The translations under genes and the position numbers were made by a program. From assembly GCF_009764265.1 (NCBI RefSeq), contig NZ_RWIR01000020.1, positions 61,001 to 125,000 on the forward strand: a DNA stretch of 64,000 nucleotides, read 5' to 3'. Below, piece by piece: positions 52,959 through 62,433 of the stretch (the stretch's first letter is position 1; the number at the start of each line of letters is the position of its first letter). The DNA comes from Pseudomonas sp. PB101 (lineage in GTDB: Bacteria; Pseudomonadota; Gammaproteobacteria; Pseudomonadales; Pseudomonadaceae). The notes under the pieces were generated by a model. It was not told the DNA's origin and searched no databases. It was given only the letters and a program-made list of their open reading frames with translations.

Positions 52959-54539
52959 TTACAACCCGTCGCGCGATGGCTGCCCATCCACCAGTCGCTG
53001 GATGCGCAGCGGATTGCCGTTCTTCAGCGCCTCCGGCAACAGACTGTCCGGGTAGTTCTGGAAGCACACCGGGCGCAGGAAGCGATCGATGGCCAGTGTC
53101 CCCACCGACGTGCCGCGCGCATCGGACGTTGCCGGGTAAGGCCCGCCGTGGACCATCGAATCGCAGACTTCCACACCGGTCGGATAACCATTGAGCAGGA
53201 TGCGCCCGACCTTCTGTTCCAGCAACGCCGTCAGCCCGGCGAACTGTTCGAAGTCGTCCGGTTCGCCGATGACGGTGGCGGTCAACTGCCCGTGCAGGCC
53301 GTTCAAGGCGGCCATCAGTTGCGCCCGGTCGGCCACTTCGACCACTACTGTAGTCGGGCCGAACACCTCTTCCTGCAGCACTTCATCGCCGTCGATCAGC
53401 AGGCTGGCATCGGCCTTGAACAACTGCGGCTGTGCCTGATTGCCCTGCTGCGGATGCCCTGCCAGGTGCTTGACGCGCGGATGCGCGAGGAGTTTTTCCA
53501 AGCCTTGACCGTAGCTGCCAAGGGTGCCGGCGTTGAGCATGGTTTGCGCCGGTTGATCGGCCATCAGCCCGGCCACTTGCTGCACAAAGGCGCTGAACGA
53601 CGCAGAGCGAATACCGATGACCAGGCCCGGATTGGTGCAGAACTGCCCGCAGCCCTGCACCACCGACGCCACAAGGTCACGGGCAACCGTGTCGGCCCGC
53701 GCCTGCAATGCCTGTGGCAACACAATCACCGGGTTGATGCTCGACATCTCGGCGAATACCGGAATCGGTTGCGCACGGGCCGCGGCCATGTCGCACAAGG
53801 CGCGACCGCCCTTGAGTGAACCGGTGAAACCCACCGCCTGAATCGCCGCATGCTTGACCAGTGCCGCGCCGACGCCACCGCCGTAGATCATGTTGAACAC
53901 GCCGGCCGGCATCGCGGTTTTCTCGGCGGCGCGAATGATCGCATCGGCCACCTGCTCGGCCGTGGCCATGTGCCCGCTGTGGGCCTTGAACACCACCGGG
54001 CAGCCAGCCGCCAATGCTGAGGCGGTATCGCCGCCGGCGGTGGAAAATGCCAACGGAAAATTGCTGGCACCAAACACCGCCACAGGTCCCAGGCCGATGC
54101 GGTACTGACGCAGGTCCGGACGCGGCAACGGCTGACGCTCAGGCAATGCCCGGTCGATCCGTGCGCCGTAGAAATCACCGCGACGCAGCACTTTGGCAAA
54201 CAGGCGCATCTGCCCGCTGGTACGTCCACGCTCGCCTTGAATGCGGCCTGCGGGCAACGCGGTTTCGCGGCAGACCAGTGCGACAAAATCATCGCCGAGG
54301 GCGTCCAGTTCATCGGCAATCGCATCGAGAAACTGCGCTCGCCGCTCCGCGCTCAGGCTGCGATAGGCCGGGTACGCGGCCGCTGCCGCGCTGGCCGCCG
54401 CATCGACTTCCTGTGCTGTCGCCTGGTAGAAATCGTGGGGCAAGGCCTCGCCCGTCGTCGCATCGACACTCTGCAACTTGACGCTGCCGGCGGCGCTGCG
54501 CTGTCCGCCAATGTAGTTGTGGCCAAGAATCGGGGTCAT
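52959..54539 (-). CDS. alpha-ketoglutarate semialdehyde dehydrogenase
   Basis: A 526-residue aldehyde dehydrogenase. FAEMSSINPV holds the Glu region, VVQGCGQFCTNPGLV carries the catalytic Cys, and a cofactor-binding loop (VAVFGASNFPLAFSTAGGD) is present. This subfamily oxidises 2,5-dioxopentanoate to 2-oxoglutarate at the end of L-arabinose, D-xylose or glucarate breakdown. It is part of the minus-strand run with the FAH-type gene (10 bases between them) and the transporter. Start at 54539 (MTPILGHNYIGG). Confidence 0.92.
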   Translation of the reverse strand: MTPILGHNYIGGQRSAAGSVKLQSVDATTGEALPHDFYQATAQEVDAAASAAAAAYPAYRSLSAERRAQFLDAIADELDALGDDFVALVCRETALPAGRIQGERGRTSGQMRLFAKVLRRGDFYGARIDRALPERQPLPRPDLRQYRIGLGPVAVFGASNFPLAFSTAGGDTASALAAGCPVVFKAHSGHMATAEQVADAIIRAAEKTAMPAGVFNMIYGGGVGAALVKHAAIQAVGFTGSLKGGRALCDMAAARAQPIPVFAEMSSINPVIVLPQALQARADTVARDLVASVVQGCGQFCTNPGLVIGIRSASFSAFVQQVAGLMADQPAQTMLNAGTLGSYGQGLEKLLAHPRVKHLAGHPQQGNQAQPQLFKADASLLIDGDEVLQEEVFGPTTVVVEVADRAQLMAALNGLHGQLTATVIGEPDDFEQFAGLTALLEQKVGRILLNGYPTGVEVCDSMVHGGPYPATSDARGTSVGTLAIDRFLRPVCFQNYPDSLLPEALKNGNPLRIQRLVDGQPSRDGL

Positions 54540-54549
54540 GGGTAATTCC

Positions 54550-55542
54550 TCAAAGTGCGCCGACGCTGCCGGGTTCGAACGCCGCCGCAACCGGTGCGAT
54601 GCCGTTGATCAATGGTGCGCCGAATTCAGCCTGGGTGATCTCGAACACGTCACCCGGTTGCGTGCGAATGCCGTCGGCGAAGGACAGGGTCGCGGTGCCG
54701 AAAAAGTGGATATGCACATCCCCCGGGCGCAGGAACTGGCTGTACTTGAAATGATGGAATTCGAGGTTGGCGAGGCTGTGGCACATATTCGCCTCACCAC
54801 TGAGGAACTCGTTCTGCCACAGCACTTCGCCGTCGCGCAGGATGCGGCTGGTGCCCGCCAGATGCGCCGGCAGCTCGCCGACCCGCAGTTCCGGGCCGTA
54901 GCTGCAACTGCGCAGTTTCGAGTGGGCCAGATACAGGTAGTTCTTGCGCTCCATGACGTGATCGGAGAACTCGTTGCCCACGGCAAACCCAAGGCGATAC
55001 GGCCTGGCGTCGTGACCGATGACGTACAGGCCGGCAATCTCCGGCTCCTCACCGGCGTCCTCGGCAAACGGCGGCAGGGGAAACGGCTGACCCGGCCTGA
55101 CGACAATGCTGCCATCGCCCTTGTAGAACCATTCCGGTTGCACACCGGCTGCATCCGCCGCCGGTTTGCCGCCCTCCACGCCCCATTTGAAGATGCGCAT
55201 GGTGTCGGTCATCGCGGATTCGTCACCGGCCTGCTGGTGCATTTTGTCCCGGGCCGACGCACTGCCCAGATGGGTCAGGCCCGTGCCGCTGACCAGCATG
55301 TGCGCCGGATCCTGATGATCCAGGGGAGGCAGGATGCGCCGTTGCGTCAGCAGTTCGGCGTAGTCGTGGCTGATACCCAGGCCAAGACTTTGCACCTGTT
55401 GCTCAAGGCTCGCGCCCGCCTCGATCGCTGCCAATGCCAGATCGCGCACGGTGCGCGCAGCCTCCACTTCACGGACCAGGCCGGCCTCGACAACGCCGAC
55501 ACGGCGTTCGCCGTTACTCAATTCGAACTGAACCAAACGCAT
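54550..55542 (-). CDS. FAH/AraD1-type protein, probable 2-keto-3-deoxypentonate dehydratase
   Basis: A 330-residue protein with the fumarylacetoacetate-hydrolase fold (GDGSIVVRPGQPFPLPPFAE, YRLGFAVGNEFSDHVMERKN). It resembles AraD1/GguC proteins, which are found in sugar-acid operons; its neighbours suggest it makes alpha-ketoglutarate semialdehyde from 2-keto-3-deoxy-L-arabonate (or the xylonate equivalent). AGGAG before the ATG sets the start at 55542. The classical AraD in Pseudomonas is a DHDPS-like protein instead. Confidence 0.78.
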   Translation of the reverse strand: MRLVQFELSNGERRVGVVEAGLVREVEAARTVRDLALAAIEAGASLEQQVQSLGLGISHDYAELLTQRRILPPLDHQDPAHMLVSGTGLTHLGSASARDKMHQQAGDESAMTDTMRIFKWGVEGGKPAADAAGVQPEWFYKGDGSIVVRPGQPFPLPPFAEDAGEEPEIAGLYVIGHDARPYRLGFAVGNEFSDHVMERKNYLYLAHSKLRSCSYGPELRVGELPAHLAGTSRILRDGEVLWQNEFLSGEANMCHSLANLEFHHFKYSQFLRPGDVHIHFFGTATLSFADGIRTQPGDVFEITQAEFGAPLINGIAPVAAAFEPGSVGAL

Positions 55543-55584
55543 GAATTTTCTCCTGTTAACGCAGAACCCGGGCAAACACGACTC

Positions 55585-55678
55585 CCTGTGGGAGCGGGCT
55601 TGCCCGCGATGACGGCGGCACATTCAACATTGGTGTGCCAGACAGATTGCTATCGCGGGCAAGCCCGCTCCCACAGGG
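55585..55678. repeat. REPIN, gggc-arm type
   Basis: Arms CCTGTGGGAGCGGGCTTGCC and CGGGCAAGCCCGCTCCCACAGG across 94 bases, between the FAH-type gene and the transporter gene. Confidence 0.92.
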
Positions 55679-55702
55679 TTAGTGGTGATTTCCTGTTTCG
55701 TG

Positions 55703-57025
55703 TCAGGTACGGGAAGCCCCACGTGCACTCGCCGCAAATTGATCGGCCGGCAACACATGTTTGCGTTCCAGCAGGCGATAGACCACGCCAGTCAGAATCA
55801 GCCCGAACACCATCACGCCAGAGAGGAAATACAAGCCGGACGCAAGATTGCCGGTGTACTCCTTCAACGCCCCGATCACGAACGGACCGAGGTAACCACC
55901 AAGGTTGCCCACCGAGTTGATCAAGGCGATCCCCGCGGCCGCGCTGGCGCCAGCGAAGAAGCGGCCCGGCAAGGTCCAGAACACCGCCGTGCAGGAAAAC
56001 AGGGCGAACGCCACCAGGCACAGCGCCGCCAGTTGCAGCACCGGCACCGACAGCCAGGCGCTGAGAAACAGGCCGATCGCACCCAACACGTAAAGCACGG
56101 CGAGGTGGCCGTAGCGGTCATTCAGGCGGTCGGAACTGCGCGGGATGATCAGCAAGCCGACGATCCCGAAGATGTAGGGCACCGCAGACACGAAACCGGT
56201 CACCAGGTCGCTGCCGCCGAACTGCTTGATCAGGGTCGGCAGCCACAAGCCCAGGCCATAGATGCTCAGGGTCACCGGCAGGTAGAACAGCGCCAGCAGC
56301 AGGACGCGCTTGTCCTTGAGGGCATGCAACGGATTGCCGTGACGGGTCTGGCCATACGCATCGAGATCCTTTTTCAGCTCGCCACTGAGCCAGTCCTTTT
56401 CCGCCTGGTCCATCCACTTCACTTGCTGCGGGCCATCCGGCAACCAGCGCAGCACCGGCCAGGTCAGCAGGATCGCCGGGGTGCCGATGACGATGAACAG
56501 CCACTGCCAGCCATGCAGCCCCAACACGCCATCCATGCCCAGCAGGCCACCGGACAGCGGGCCGGTGATCACCATCGCGATGGGTTGGGAAAGGATGAAC
56601 AGCCCGAGGATCTTGCCGCGATGGCGCACCGGGAACCATTGGGTGATGTAGTACAGAACGCCCGGAAAGAACCCGGCTTCGGCGGCGCCGAGCAGAAAGC
56701 GCATCACATAGAAGCTGTTCGGCCCCTGGACGAAAGCCATGCCGATGGTGATGGCGCCCCAGGTGACCATGATCCGCGCGAACCAGCGGCGTGCGCCAAA
56801 GCGGTCGAGCATCAGGTTGCTGGGGATCTCCAGCAGGAAGTAGCCGATGAAGAACAGCCCGGCGCCCAGACCGTAGGCGGCATCGCCCAGGCCGATGTCG
56901 GCGCCCATGTGCAATTTGGCGAAGCCCACCGCGGAGCGGTCCACATAGGCGATCAGGTACAGCAGGATCAGGAAGGGAATCAGTTTCAGCGTGATGCGGC
57001 GGATAAGCCGCAGTTCCTGGCTCAT
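55703..57025 (-). CDS. MFS transporter, sugar-acid type
   Basis: A 440-residue protein with twelve predicted helices and the ACS-family features VDRSAVGFAKLHM and LDRFGARRWFARIMVTWG. These carry sugar acids or similar carboxylates with protons. It is divergent from the dehydratase gene across a 193-base region carrying two operator-like palindromes and lies in the same run as the FAH-type and dehydrogenase genes. Confidence 0.92.
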   Translation of the reverse strand: MSQELRLIRRITLKLIPFLILLYLIAYVDRSAVGFAKLHMGADIGLGDAAYGLGAGLFFIGYFLLEIPSNLMLDRFGARRWFARIMVTWGAITIGMAFVQGPNSFYVMRFLLGAAEAGFFPGVLYYITQWFPVRHRGKILGLFILSQPIAMVITGPLSGGLLGMDGVLGLHGWQWLFIVIGTPAILLTWPVLRWLPDGPQQVKWMDQAEKDWLSGELKKDLDAYGQTRHGNPLHALKDKRVLLLALFYLPVTLSIYGLGLWLPTLIKQFGGSDLVTGFVSAVPYIFGIVGLLIIPRSSDRLNDRYGHLAVLYVLGAIGLFLSAWLSVPVLQLAALCLVAFALFSCTAVFWTLPGRFFAGASAAAGIALINSVGNLGGYLGPFVIGALKEYTGNLASGLYFLSGVMVFGLILTGVVYRLLERKHVLPADQFAASARGASRT

Positions 57026-57117
57026 GAGATCGGTCTCCGATTGTTGTTGTTATGGAACCTCGGGGGACGCCTCTCGCGAAAACTCGCCAGGGCCATCCCT
57101 CCGTTTGAGCGGACTAT

Positions 57118-57130
57118 ATAGTAATACTAT
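57118..57130. promoter_or_regulatory. operator-like palindrome, site 1
   Basis: ATAGTAATACTAT is a perfect 13-base palindrome with a one-base centre, between the divergent transporter and dehydratase genes. Probable binding site of the FadR-type regulator at 59137. Confidence 0.65.
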
Positions 57131-57192
57131 TTACTCAACAACACTTCCAAAGCGCACAATTTGCGCTTATGTTACGCCTCAGTTCGAACAAT

Positions 57193-57205
57193 ATAGTCAT
57201 ACAAT
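57193..57205. promoter_or_regulatory. operator-like palindrome, site 2
   Basis: ATAGTCATACAAT, 10 of 13 bases or more shared with site 1 (ATAGTNATACWAT). It sits 14 bases before the dehydratase start codon, where binding would block initiation or ribosome access. Confidence 0.6.
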
Positions 57206-57218
57206 AAGAGAATCGATT

Positions 57219-58955
57219 ATGTCTGATAAGAAACCCACCCTGCGCTCCGCCCAATGGTTTGGCACGGCCGACAAGAACGGCTTCATGTACCGCAGCTGGA
57301 TGAAGAATCAGGGCATCGCCGACCACCAGTTCCATGGCAAGCCGATCATCGGCATTTGCAACACCTGGTCGGAACTGACCCCGTGCAACGCGCACTTTCG
57401 CCAGATTGCCGAGCACGTCAAACGCGGGGTGATCGAGGCCGGTGGCTTTCCGGTGGAGTTCCCGGTGTTCTCCAACGGCGAATCGAACCTGCGCCCCACC
57501 GCCATGCTCACCCGCAACCTGGCGAGCATGGACGTGGAGGAAGCCATTCGCGGCAACCCGATCGATGGCGTGGTGCTGCTGACCGGTTGCGACAAAACCA
57601 CCCCGGCCTTGTTGATGGGCGCCGCCAGTTGCGACGTGCCCGCCATCGTCGTCACCGGCGGGCCGATGCTCAACGGTAAGCACAAGGGCAAGGACATCGG
57701 CTCCGGCACCGTGGTCTGGCAGCTCAGCGAACAGGTCAAGGCCGGCACCATCAGCATCGATGACTTCCTCGCGGCCGAGGGTGGCATGTCCCGCTCGGCC
57801 GGCACCTGCAACACCATGGGCACCGCCTCGACCATGGCCTGCATGGCCGAAGCACTGGGCACTTCCCTGCCCCACAACGCGGCGATCCCGGCCGTGGATG
57901 CGCGCCGCTATGTACTGGCGCACATGTCCGGCATGCGTGCCGTGGAGATGGTGCGCGAAGACCTGAAGCTGTCGAAGATCCTCACCAGGGAAGCCTTCGA
58001 GAACGCCATCCGCGTCAACGCCGCCATCGGCGGTTCGACCAACGCCGTGATCCACCTGAAAGCCATCGCCGGGCGCATTGGCGTCGAACTGGACCTGGAT
58101 GACTGGACCCGCATCGGTCGCGGCATGCCGACCATCGTCGACCTGCAACCGTCAGGTCGTTTTCTGATGGAAGAGTTCTATTACGCCGGTGGCTTGCCCG
58201 CCGTGCTGCGTCGCCTCGGTGAAGCCAACCTGATCCCCAACCCCGACGCCCTGACCGTCAACGGCAGATCCATCGGCGAGAACACCAAGGACGCGCCGAT
58301 CTATGGCGAGGACGAAGTGATCCGCACCCTCGACAATCCGATCCGCGCCGATGGCGGCATCTGTGTACTGCGTGGCAACCTGGCCCCGCTGGGCGCCGTG
58401 CTCAAGCCGTCTGCCGCCACGCCTGAACTGATGCAGCATCGCGGCCGTGCGGTGGTGTTCGAGAACTTCGACATGTACAAGGCACGGATCAACGACCCGG
58501 AACTGGACGTGGACGCCAACTCGATCCTGGTGATGAAAAACTGCGGGCCGAAGGGTTATCCGGGCATGGCAGAAGTCGGCAACATGGGCCTGCCGGCCAA
58601 ACTGCTGGCCCAGGGCGTGACCGACATGGTGCGCATTTCCGATGCACGCATGAGCGGCACGGCGTACGGCACCGTGGTCCTGCACGTCGCCCCCGAAGCC
58701 GCTGCCGGCGGGCCGTTGGCCGCGGTGAAGGAAGGTGACTGGATCGAACTCGATTGCGCCGGCGGCCGTTTGCACCTGGATATTCCGGACGCCGAACTGG
58801 CGGCGCGCATGGCTGACCTGCAACCGCCGCAGAACCTGATCGTCGGTGGCTATCGTCAGCTCTACATCGACCACGTGCTGCAAGCGGACCAGGGTTGCGA
58901 CTTCGACTTCCTGGTCGGCTGCCGTGGCGCTGAAGTGCCGCGTCACTCCCACTGA
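57219..58955 (+). CDS. IlvD/Edd-family sugar-acid dehydratase, L-arabonate dehydratase candidate
   Basis: A 578-residue dehydratase with the conserved cysteines expected for an Fe-S cluster (CNTWSELTPCN, LTGCDKTTPALLMGA, AGTCNTMGTAS). Length and gene context agree with L-arabonate or D-xylonate dehydratase, which converts the acid to 2-keto-3-deoxypentonate. Start ATG at 57219 with AAGAG upstream. The 2-keto-3-deoxy intermediate would be taken by the FAH-type protein and then the semialdehyde dehydrogenase, giving 2-oxoglutarate. Confidence 0.92.
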   Translation: MSDKKPTLRSAQWFGTADKNGFMYRSWMKNQGIADHQFHGKPIIGICNTWSELTPCNAHFRQIAEHVKRGVIEAGGFPVEFPVFSNGESNLRPTAMLTRNLASMDVEEAIRGNPIDGVVLLTGCDKTTPALLMGAASCDVPAIVVTGGPMLNGKHKGKDIGSGTVVWQLSEQVKAGTISIDDFLAAEGGMSRSAGTCNTMGTASTMACMAEALGTSLPHNAAIPAVDARRYVLAHMSGMRAVEMVREDLKLSKILTREAFENAIRVNAAIGGSTNAVIHLKAIAGRIGVELDLDDWTRIGRGMPTIVDLQPSGRFLMEEFYYAGGLPAVLRRLGEANLIPNPDALTVNGRSIGENTKDAPIYGEDEVIRTLDNPIRADGGICVLRGNLAPLGAVLKPSAATPELMQHRGRAVVFENFDMYKARINDPELDVDANSILVMKNCGPKGYPGMAEVGNMGLPAKLLAQGVTDMVRISDARMSGTAYGTVVLHVAPEAAAGGPLAAVKEGDWIELDCAGGRLHLDIPDAELAARMADLQPPQNLIVGGYRQLYIDHVLQADQGCDFDFLVGCRGAEVPRHSH

Positions 58956-58967
58956 CACCACCCTTCC

Positions 58968-59073
58968 CCTGTAGGAGCGAGCCTGCTCGCGATGGACGTG
59001 AACGATAACGCGCGCTGTCTGGAAGCAAGCGTCGTCTTGAAGTCCATCGCGAGCAGGCTCGCTCCTACAGGGG
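58968..59073. repeat. REPIN, gagc-arm type, long spacer
   Basis: Arms CCTGTAGGAGCGAGCCTGCT and GAGCAGGCTCGCTCCTACAGG across 106 bases, between the dehydratase and regulator genes. Confidence 0.92.
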
Positions 59074-59136
59074 TTTTGCGTGCCCGCGCCTGCTATCATG
59101 CGCGACACCTATTCGCACAGGATCGCGCCGTTTCCC

Positions 59137-59856
59137 ATGGATTACCGCAAACCCTCCGACCGCAAAAGCATGCACTCGCGCATCGTCCAGGAACTGGGCA
59201 TGCAGATCGTCTCGGGACGCTTCCTGCCTGACGACAAACTGCCCGCCGAAGCGCTGTTGTGCGAAGAGTATGCGGTCAGCCGGCCGGTGCTGCGTGAAGC
59301 CACCCGGGTGCTGGTTGCCAAGGGCCTGGTGTACTCCCGTCCGCGGGTCGGCACCGTGGTCAAGCCGCGCAAGGACTGGCACATGCTCGATCCGGACGTG
59401 CTGCACTGGTTGATGCAGAGCAGTCCGCAGAACCAGTTTTTCGACCTGCTGACCAGCGTACGCAGCATCATCGAACCAGCCGCCGCCGCCCTCGCCGCGC
59501 AATTCGCCACCGAGGCGGACATTGCCTCCATCGGTGAGGCCTACCAGCGCATGGAAGCCGCGCCGACGCCGGAGGCCCTGTTGCAGCCGGACCTGGACTT
59601 CCACAGTCGCATTGCCGACGCCACGCACAACGACTTGCTGGCGAACCTGTGCAACATGCTCTCGGTGGCCATCGCCGAAGCCTTGAAGCATTCGAACCAG
59701 CGGCCGAACCTGCATGAACTGGCGCTGCCCCGGCACAAGGCGATCCTGACCGCCATCGAAAACCGCGACGCCCTCGGCGCGCGGCATGCGACGCTGGTGC
59801 AGCTCGATGATGCACGCAGTGCGCTGAATGTGGTGCTGGGCAGCGATCCCGCCTAA
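59137..59856 (+). CDS. FadR-type GntR transcriptional regulator
   Basis: A 239-residue protein. Residues about 12-75 form a winged helix (DDKLPAEALLCEEYAVSRPV) and residues about 90-225 an FCD ligand-binding domain with His-rich metal-site pattern (DFHSRIADATHNDLL; LPRHKAILTAI). It likely controls the sugar-acid cluster by binding the ATAGT-type palindromes, with a pathway acid as ligand. The ATG at 59137 is chosen by protein alignment; an upstream ATG at 59098 is possible. Confidence 0.88.
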   Translation: MDYRKPSDRKSMHSRIVQELGMQIVSGRFLPDDKLPAEALLCEEYAVSRPVLREATRVLVAKGLVYSRPRVGTVVKPRKDWHMLDPDVLHWLMQSSPQNQFFDLLTSVRSIIEPAAAALAAQFATEADIASIGEAYQRMEAAPTPEALLQPDLDFHSRIADATHNDLLANLCNMLSVAIAEALKHSNQRPNLHELALPRHKAILTAIENRDALGARHATLVQLDDARSALNVVLGSDPA

Positions 59857-59864
59857 ACGCCCCC

Positions 59865-59951
59865 CCTGTAGGAGCCGGCTTGCTGGCGATGGTGTGTCAG
59901 CCACATTGATGTTGACTGGCACACCATCGCCAGCAAGCCGGCTCCTACAAA
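59865..59951. repeat. REPIN, cggc-arm type
   Basis: Arms CCTGTAGGAGCCGGCTTGCT and AGCAAGCCGGCTCCTACAAAGG across 87 bases, right after the regulator gene. It is nearly identical to the copy at 50031. Confidence 0.92.
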
Positions 59952-59972
59952 GGGGTGTTTTTCTGCAGATAT

Positions 59973-60005
59973 AAAAAAGCCGCAACCCTCGGGTTGCGGC
60001 TTTTT
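59973..60005. terminator. bidirectional terminator
   Basis: Perfect stem AAAAAGCCGCAACCC / GGGTTGCGGCTTTTT with a 2-base loop. It can end transcription of the regulator and of the minus-strand RND gene. Confidence 0.92.
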
Positions 60006-60020
60006 CATTTTAGCCCTGGA

Positions 60021-62405
60021 TCAATGGGCGAACAGCGAATTGCCCTTCTGCCCCGCCAGTTTTTCAGGCTTGATCAGGAACCGCGCCAGTGCCGGCAACA
60101 GCCACAGCGCACCGAACATGTTCCACAACAGCATGAAGGTCAGCATCAGACCCATGTCGGCCTGGAACTTGATGGCCGAGAAAATCCAGGTGCACACGCC
60201 GATGGCCAGGCACAGGCCGGTGAACAATACCGCTTTACCGGTGGACTTCAGCGTCTGGTAGTACGCCTCTTGCAGCGGCAGGCCGGCACGCAGGAAGCTT
60301 TCCAGACGGCTGTAGATGTAGATGCCGTAGTCCACACCAATCCCCACACCCAGTGCCACGACCGGCAGGGTCGCCACTTTCACGCCGATGCCCATGAAGG
60401 CCATCAGGGCGTTGCCGAGCACCGAGGTCAGCACCAGCGGCAGCACGATGCACAAGGTCGCCGCCCACGAACGGAAGGTGATCATGCACATCACCGCGAC
60501 GCAGATGTACACCAGGATCAGGATGGTCAGCTCGGACTTCTTGATCACCTCGTTGGTGGCCGCCTCGATCCCGGCGTTACCGGCAGCGAGGATGAACTCC
60601 AGGCCTTCCTTGTTGTTTTCCTTGGCGAACTCCTGCACCGCATGCACCGCACGATCCAGGGTCTCGGCCTTGTGATCGTTGAGGAACACCAGCACCGGCG
60701 CCAGGGAACAGCTGTTGTTGTACAGGCCGTCAGCACGGGCGATGGAGTTGTTCAGCACATCAGGGTTACGCGACAGGGTTTCCCATTTCAGGTTGCCCTC
60801 GTTCATGCCCTTGATCATTTGCTTGGACACGGTCACCAGGGAAATCGCCGACTGCACGCCCTCGGTGTTCTGCATCTTCCACATCAGCTCGTCGATCGGC
60901 GCCATGGCCTCGTAGCGCGAGCATCCTTCGGACTTGGTCTTGACCATCACCACCAGCACATCGGAACTGGTCGAGTAGTTGTTGATGATGAAGTTGTTGT
61001 CCTTGTTGTAGCGCGAGTCCGGACGCAGCTCCGGGGCACCCTGGTCGAGGTCGCCGATCTTCAGGTTCTGGCTGTACCAGAGGCCGCCGCCAAAGGCGAT
61101 CAGCGCCAGCAGAATGGAAACCGGGGCAACCTTGGCGCTGGCGAAGTTCGACAGCAGACGCCAGAACGGATGCTCGCGCACTGCGTCTTTCTTGCTGCGC
61201 TCGACCGCACGCTTGCTGATGCCGACATAGGAAATCGCCACCGGCAGCAGGATCAGGTTGGTGAACACGATCACCGCCACGCCGATGGAGGCGCCGATGG
61301 CCAGCTCACGGATCACACCGATATCGATGATCAGCAGCGTGATGAAACCCACGGCATCGGCGAGGATCGCGATCATCCCCGGCAGGAACAATTGACGGAA
61401 GGTGCGACGCGCCGCCGTCAGGGCATTGTCCGCCTCGCTCGATTGCAGGGCGATCCCGTTGATCTTCTGCACGCCGTGGGAAATACCGATGGCAAAGATC
61501 AGGAACGGCACCAGCATCGAATAAGGATCGAGCCCGAAACCGAAGAAGTGCATCAACCCCAGTTGCCAGACCACCGCCACCAGCGTCGTGCTCAACACGG
61601 CGACGGTACTGCGCAGGCAGTTGGTGAACCACAGCAAAAGGATCAGGGTGATGACGAAGGCGATGCCGAAGAACATCACCACCATCACCAGGCCATCGAT
61701 CAGGTCACCGACTTTCTTGGCGAAACCGACGATGTGGATCTTCACATTCGGGTTCTGTGCTTCGAACTTGGTGCGGATCTTGTCTTCCAGCTCGTGGGAG
61801 AACTTGCGATAGTCCAGCGCCAGCAGCTTGCCCTGGTCTTGCGGGTCCGGGTAGGACTCCAGCAGCGGGATGTCGACGATGCTCGATTTGAAATCGTTGG
61901 ACACCAGGCGTCCGACCTGACCGGACTTGAGCACGTTGTTGCGCAGCAAGTCGAGGCTGGCCTGGGAACCGTTGTAGCTCTGCGGGATCACTTCACCGCC
62001 GGCGAAGCCCTCTTCCGTCACTTCGGTCCAGCGAACGCTCGGGCTCCACAGCGACTTGAGGCCGGAACGGTCGACACCGGAGATGTAGAACACCTCGTCG
62101 TTGATCTGACGCAGGGTCTCCATGTATTCCTTGGAGAAGATGTCGCCATCGGTGGCTTCCACCGAGATCCGCACGGTGTTGCCCAGGTTCGCCAGATCGT
62201 TGCGGTGCTCCATCATCTTCTGGATGAAGGGATGCTCCAGCGGGATCATTTTTTCGAAACTGGTGGACGGACGGATCAGCGTCGCCTGCCAGAACAGAAA
62301 AATACTGACCAGCAGGCAGATCGTGATCACTGCCGGGCGGTTGTTGAAGATCAGGCGCTCGAGGAACGTCGCCTTGTCCTGGTGATGAGTACTCAAGGAA
62401 GTCAT
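60021..62405 (-). CDS. RND-family permease (MmpL/HpnN-like)
   Basis: A 794-residue membrane protein with two repeats of a helix, a large periplasmic loop and a bundle of five or six helices (FFGIAFVITLILLLWFTNCL and ILILVYICVAVMCMITFRSW). It lacks the length (about 1030) of drug-efflux RND pumps and resembles lipid/hopanoid exporters. Its gene starts MTSLSTHHQDKATFLERLIF and the YCF48-type partner gene precedes it with 28 bases between. Both are likely in one operon; similar pairs are common with DUF1302/DUF1329 genes outside this window. Confidence 0.9.
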   Translation of the reverse strand: MTSLSTHHQDKATFLERLIFNNRPAVITICLLVSIFLFWQATLIRPSTSFEKMIPLEHPFIQKMMEHRNDLANLGNTVRISVEATDGDIFSKEYMETLRQINDEVFYISGVDRSGLKSLWSPSVRWTEVTEEGFAGGEVIPQSYNGSQASLDLLRNNVLKSGQVGRLVSNDFKSSIVDIPLLESYPDPQDQGKLLALDYRKFSHELEDKIRTKFEAQNPNVKIHIVGFAKKVGDLIDGLVMVVMFFGIAFVITLILLLWFTNCLRSTVAVLSTTLVAVVWQLGLMHFFGFGLDPYSMLVPFLIFAIGISHGVQKINGIALQSSEADNALTAARRTFRQLFLPGMIAILADAVGFITLLIIDIGVIRELAIGASIGVAVIVFTNLILLPVAISYVGISKRAVERSKKDAVREHPFWRLLSNFASAKVAPVSILLALIAFGGGLWYSQNLKIGDLDQGAPELRPDSRYNKDNNFIINNYSTSSDVLVVMVKTKSEGCSRYEAMAPIDELMWKMQNTEGVQSAISLVTVSKQMIKGMNEGNLKWETLSRNPDVLNNSIARADGLYNNSCSLAPVLVFLNDHKAETLDRAVHAVQEFAKENNKEGLEFILAAGNAGIEAATNEVIKKSELTILILVYICVAVMCMITFRSWAATLCIVLPLVLTSVLGNALMAFMGIGVKVATLPVVALGVGIGVDYGIYIYSRLESFLRAGLPLQEAYYQTLKSTGKAVLFTGLCLAIGVCTWIFSAIKFQADMGLMLTFMLLWNMFGALWLLPALARFLIKPEKLAGQKGNSLFAH

Positions 62406-62433
62406 AGCTCCGCCTTCTTATTATTAACCCGGC

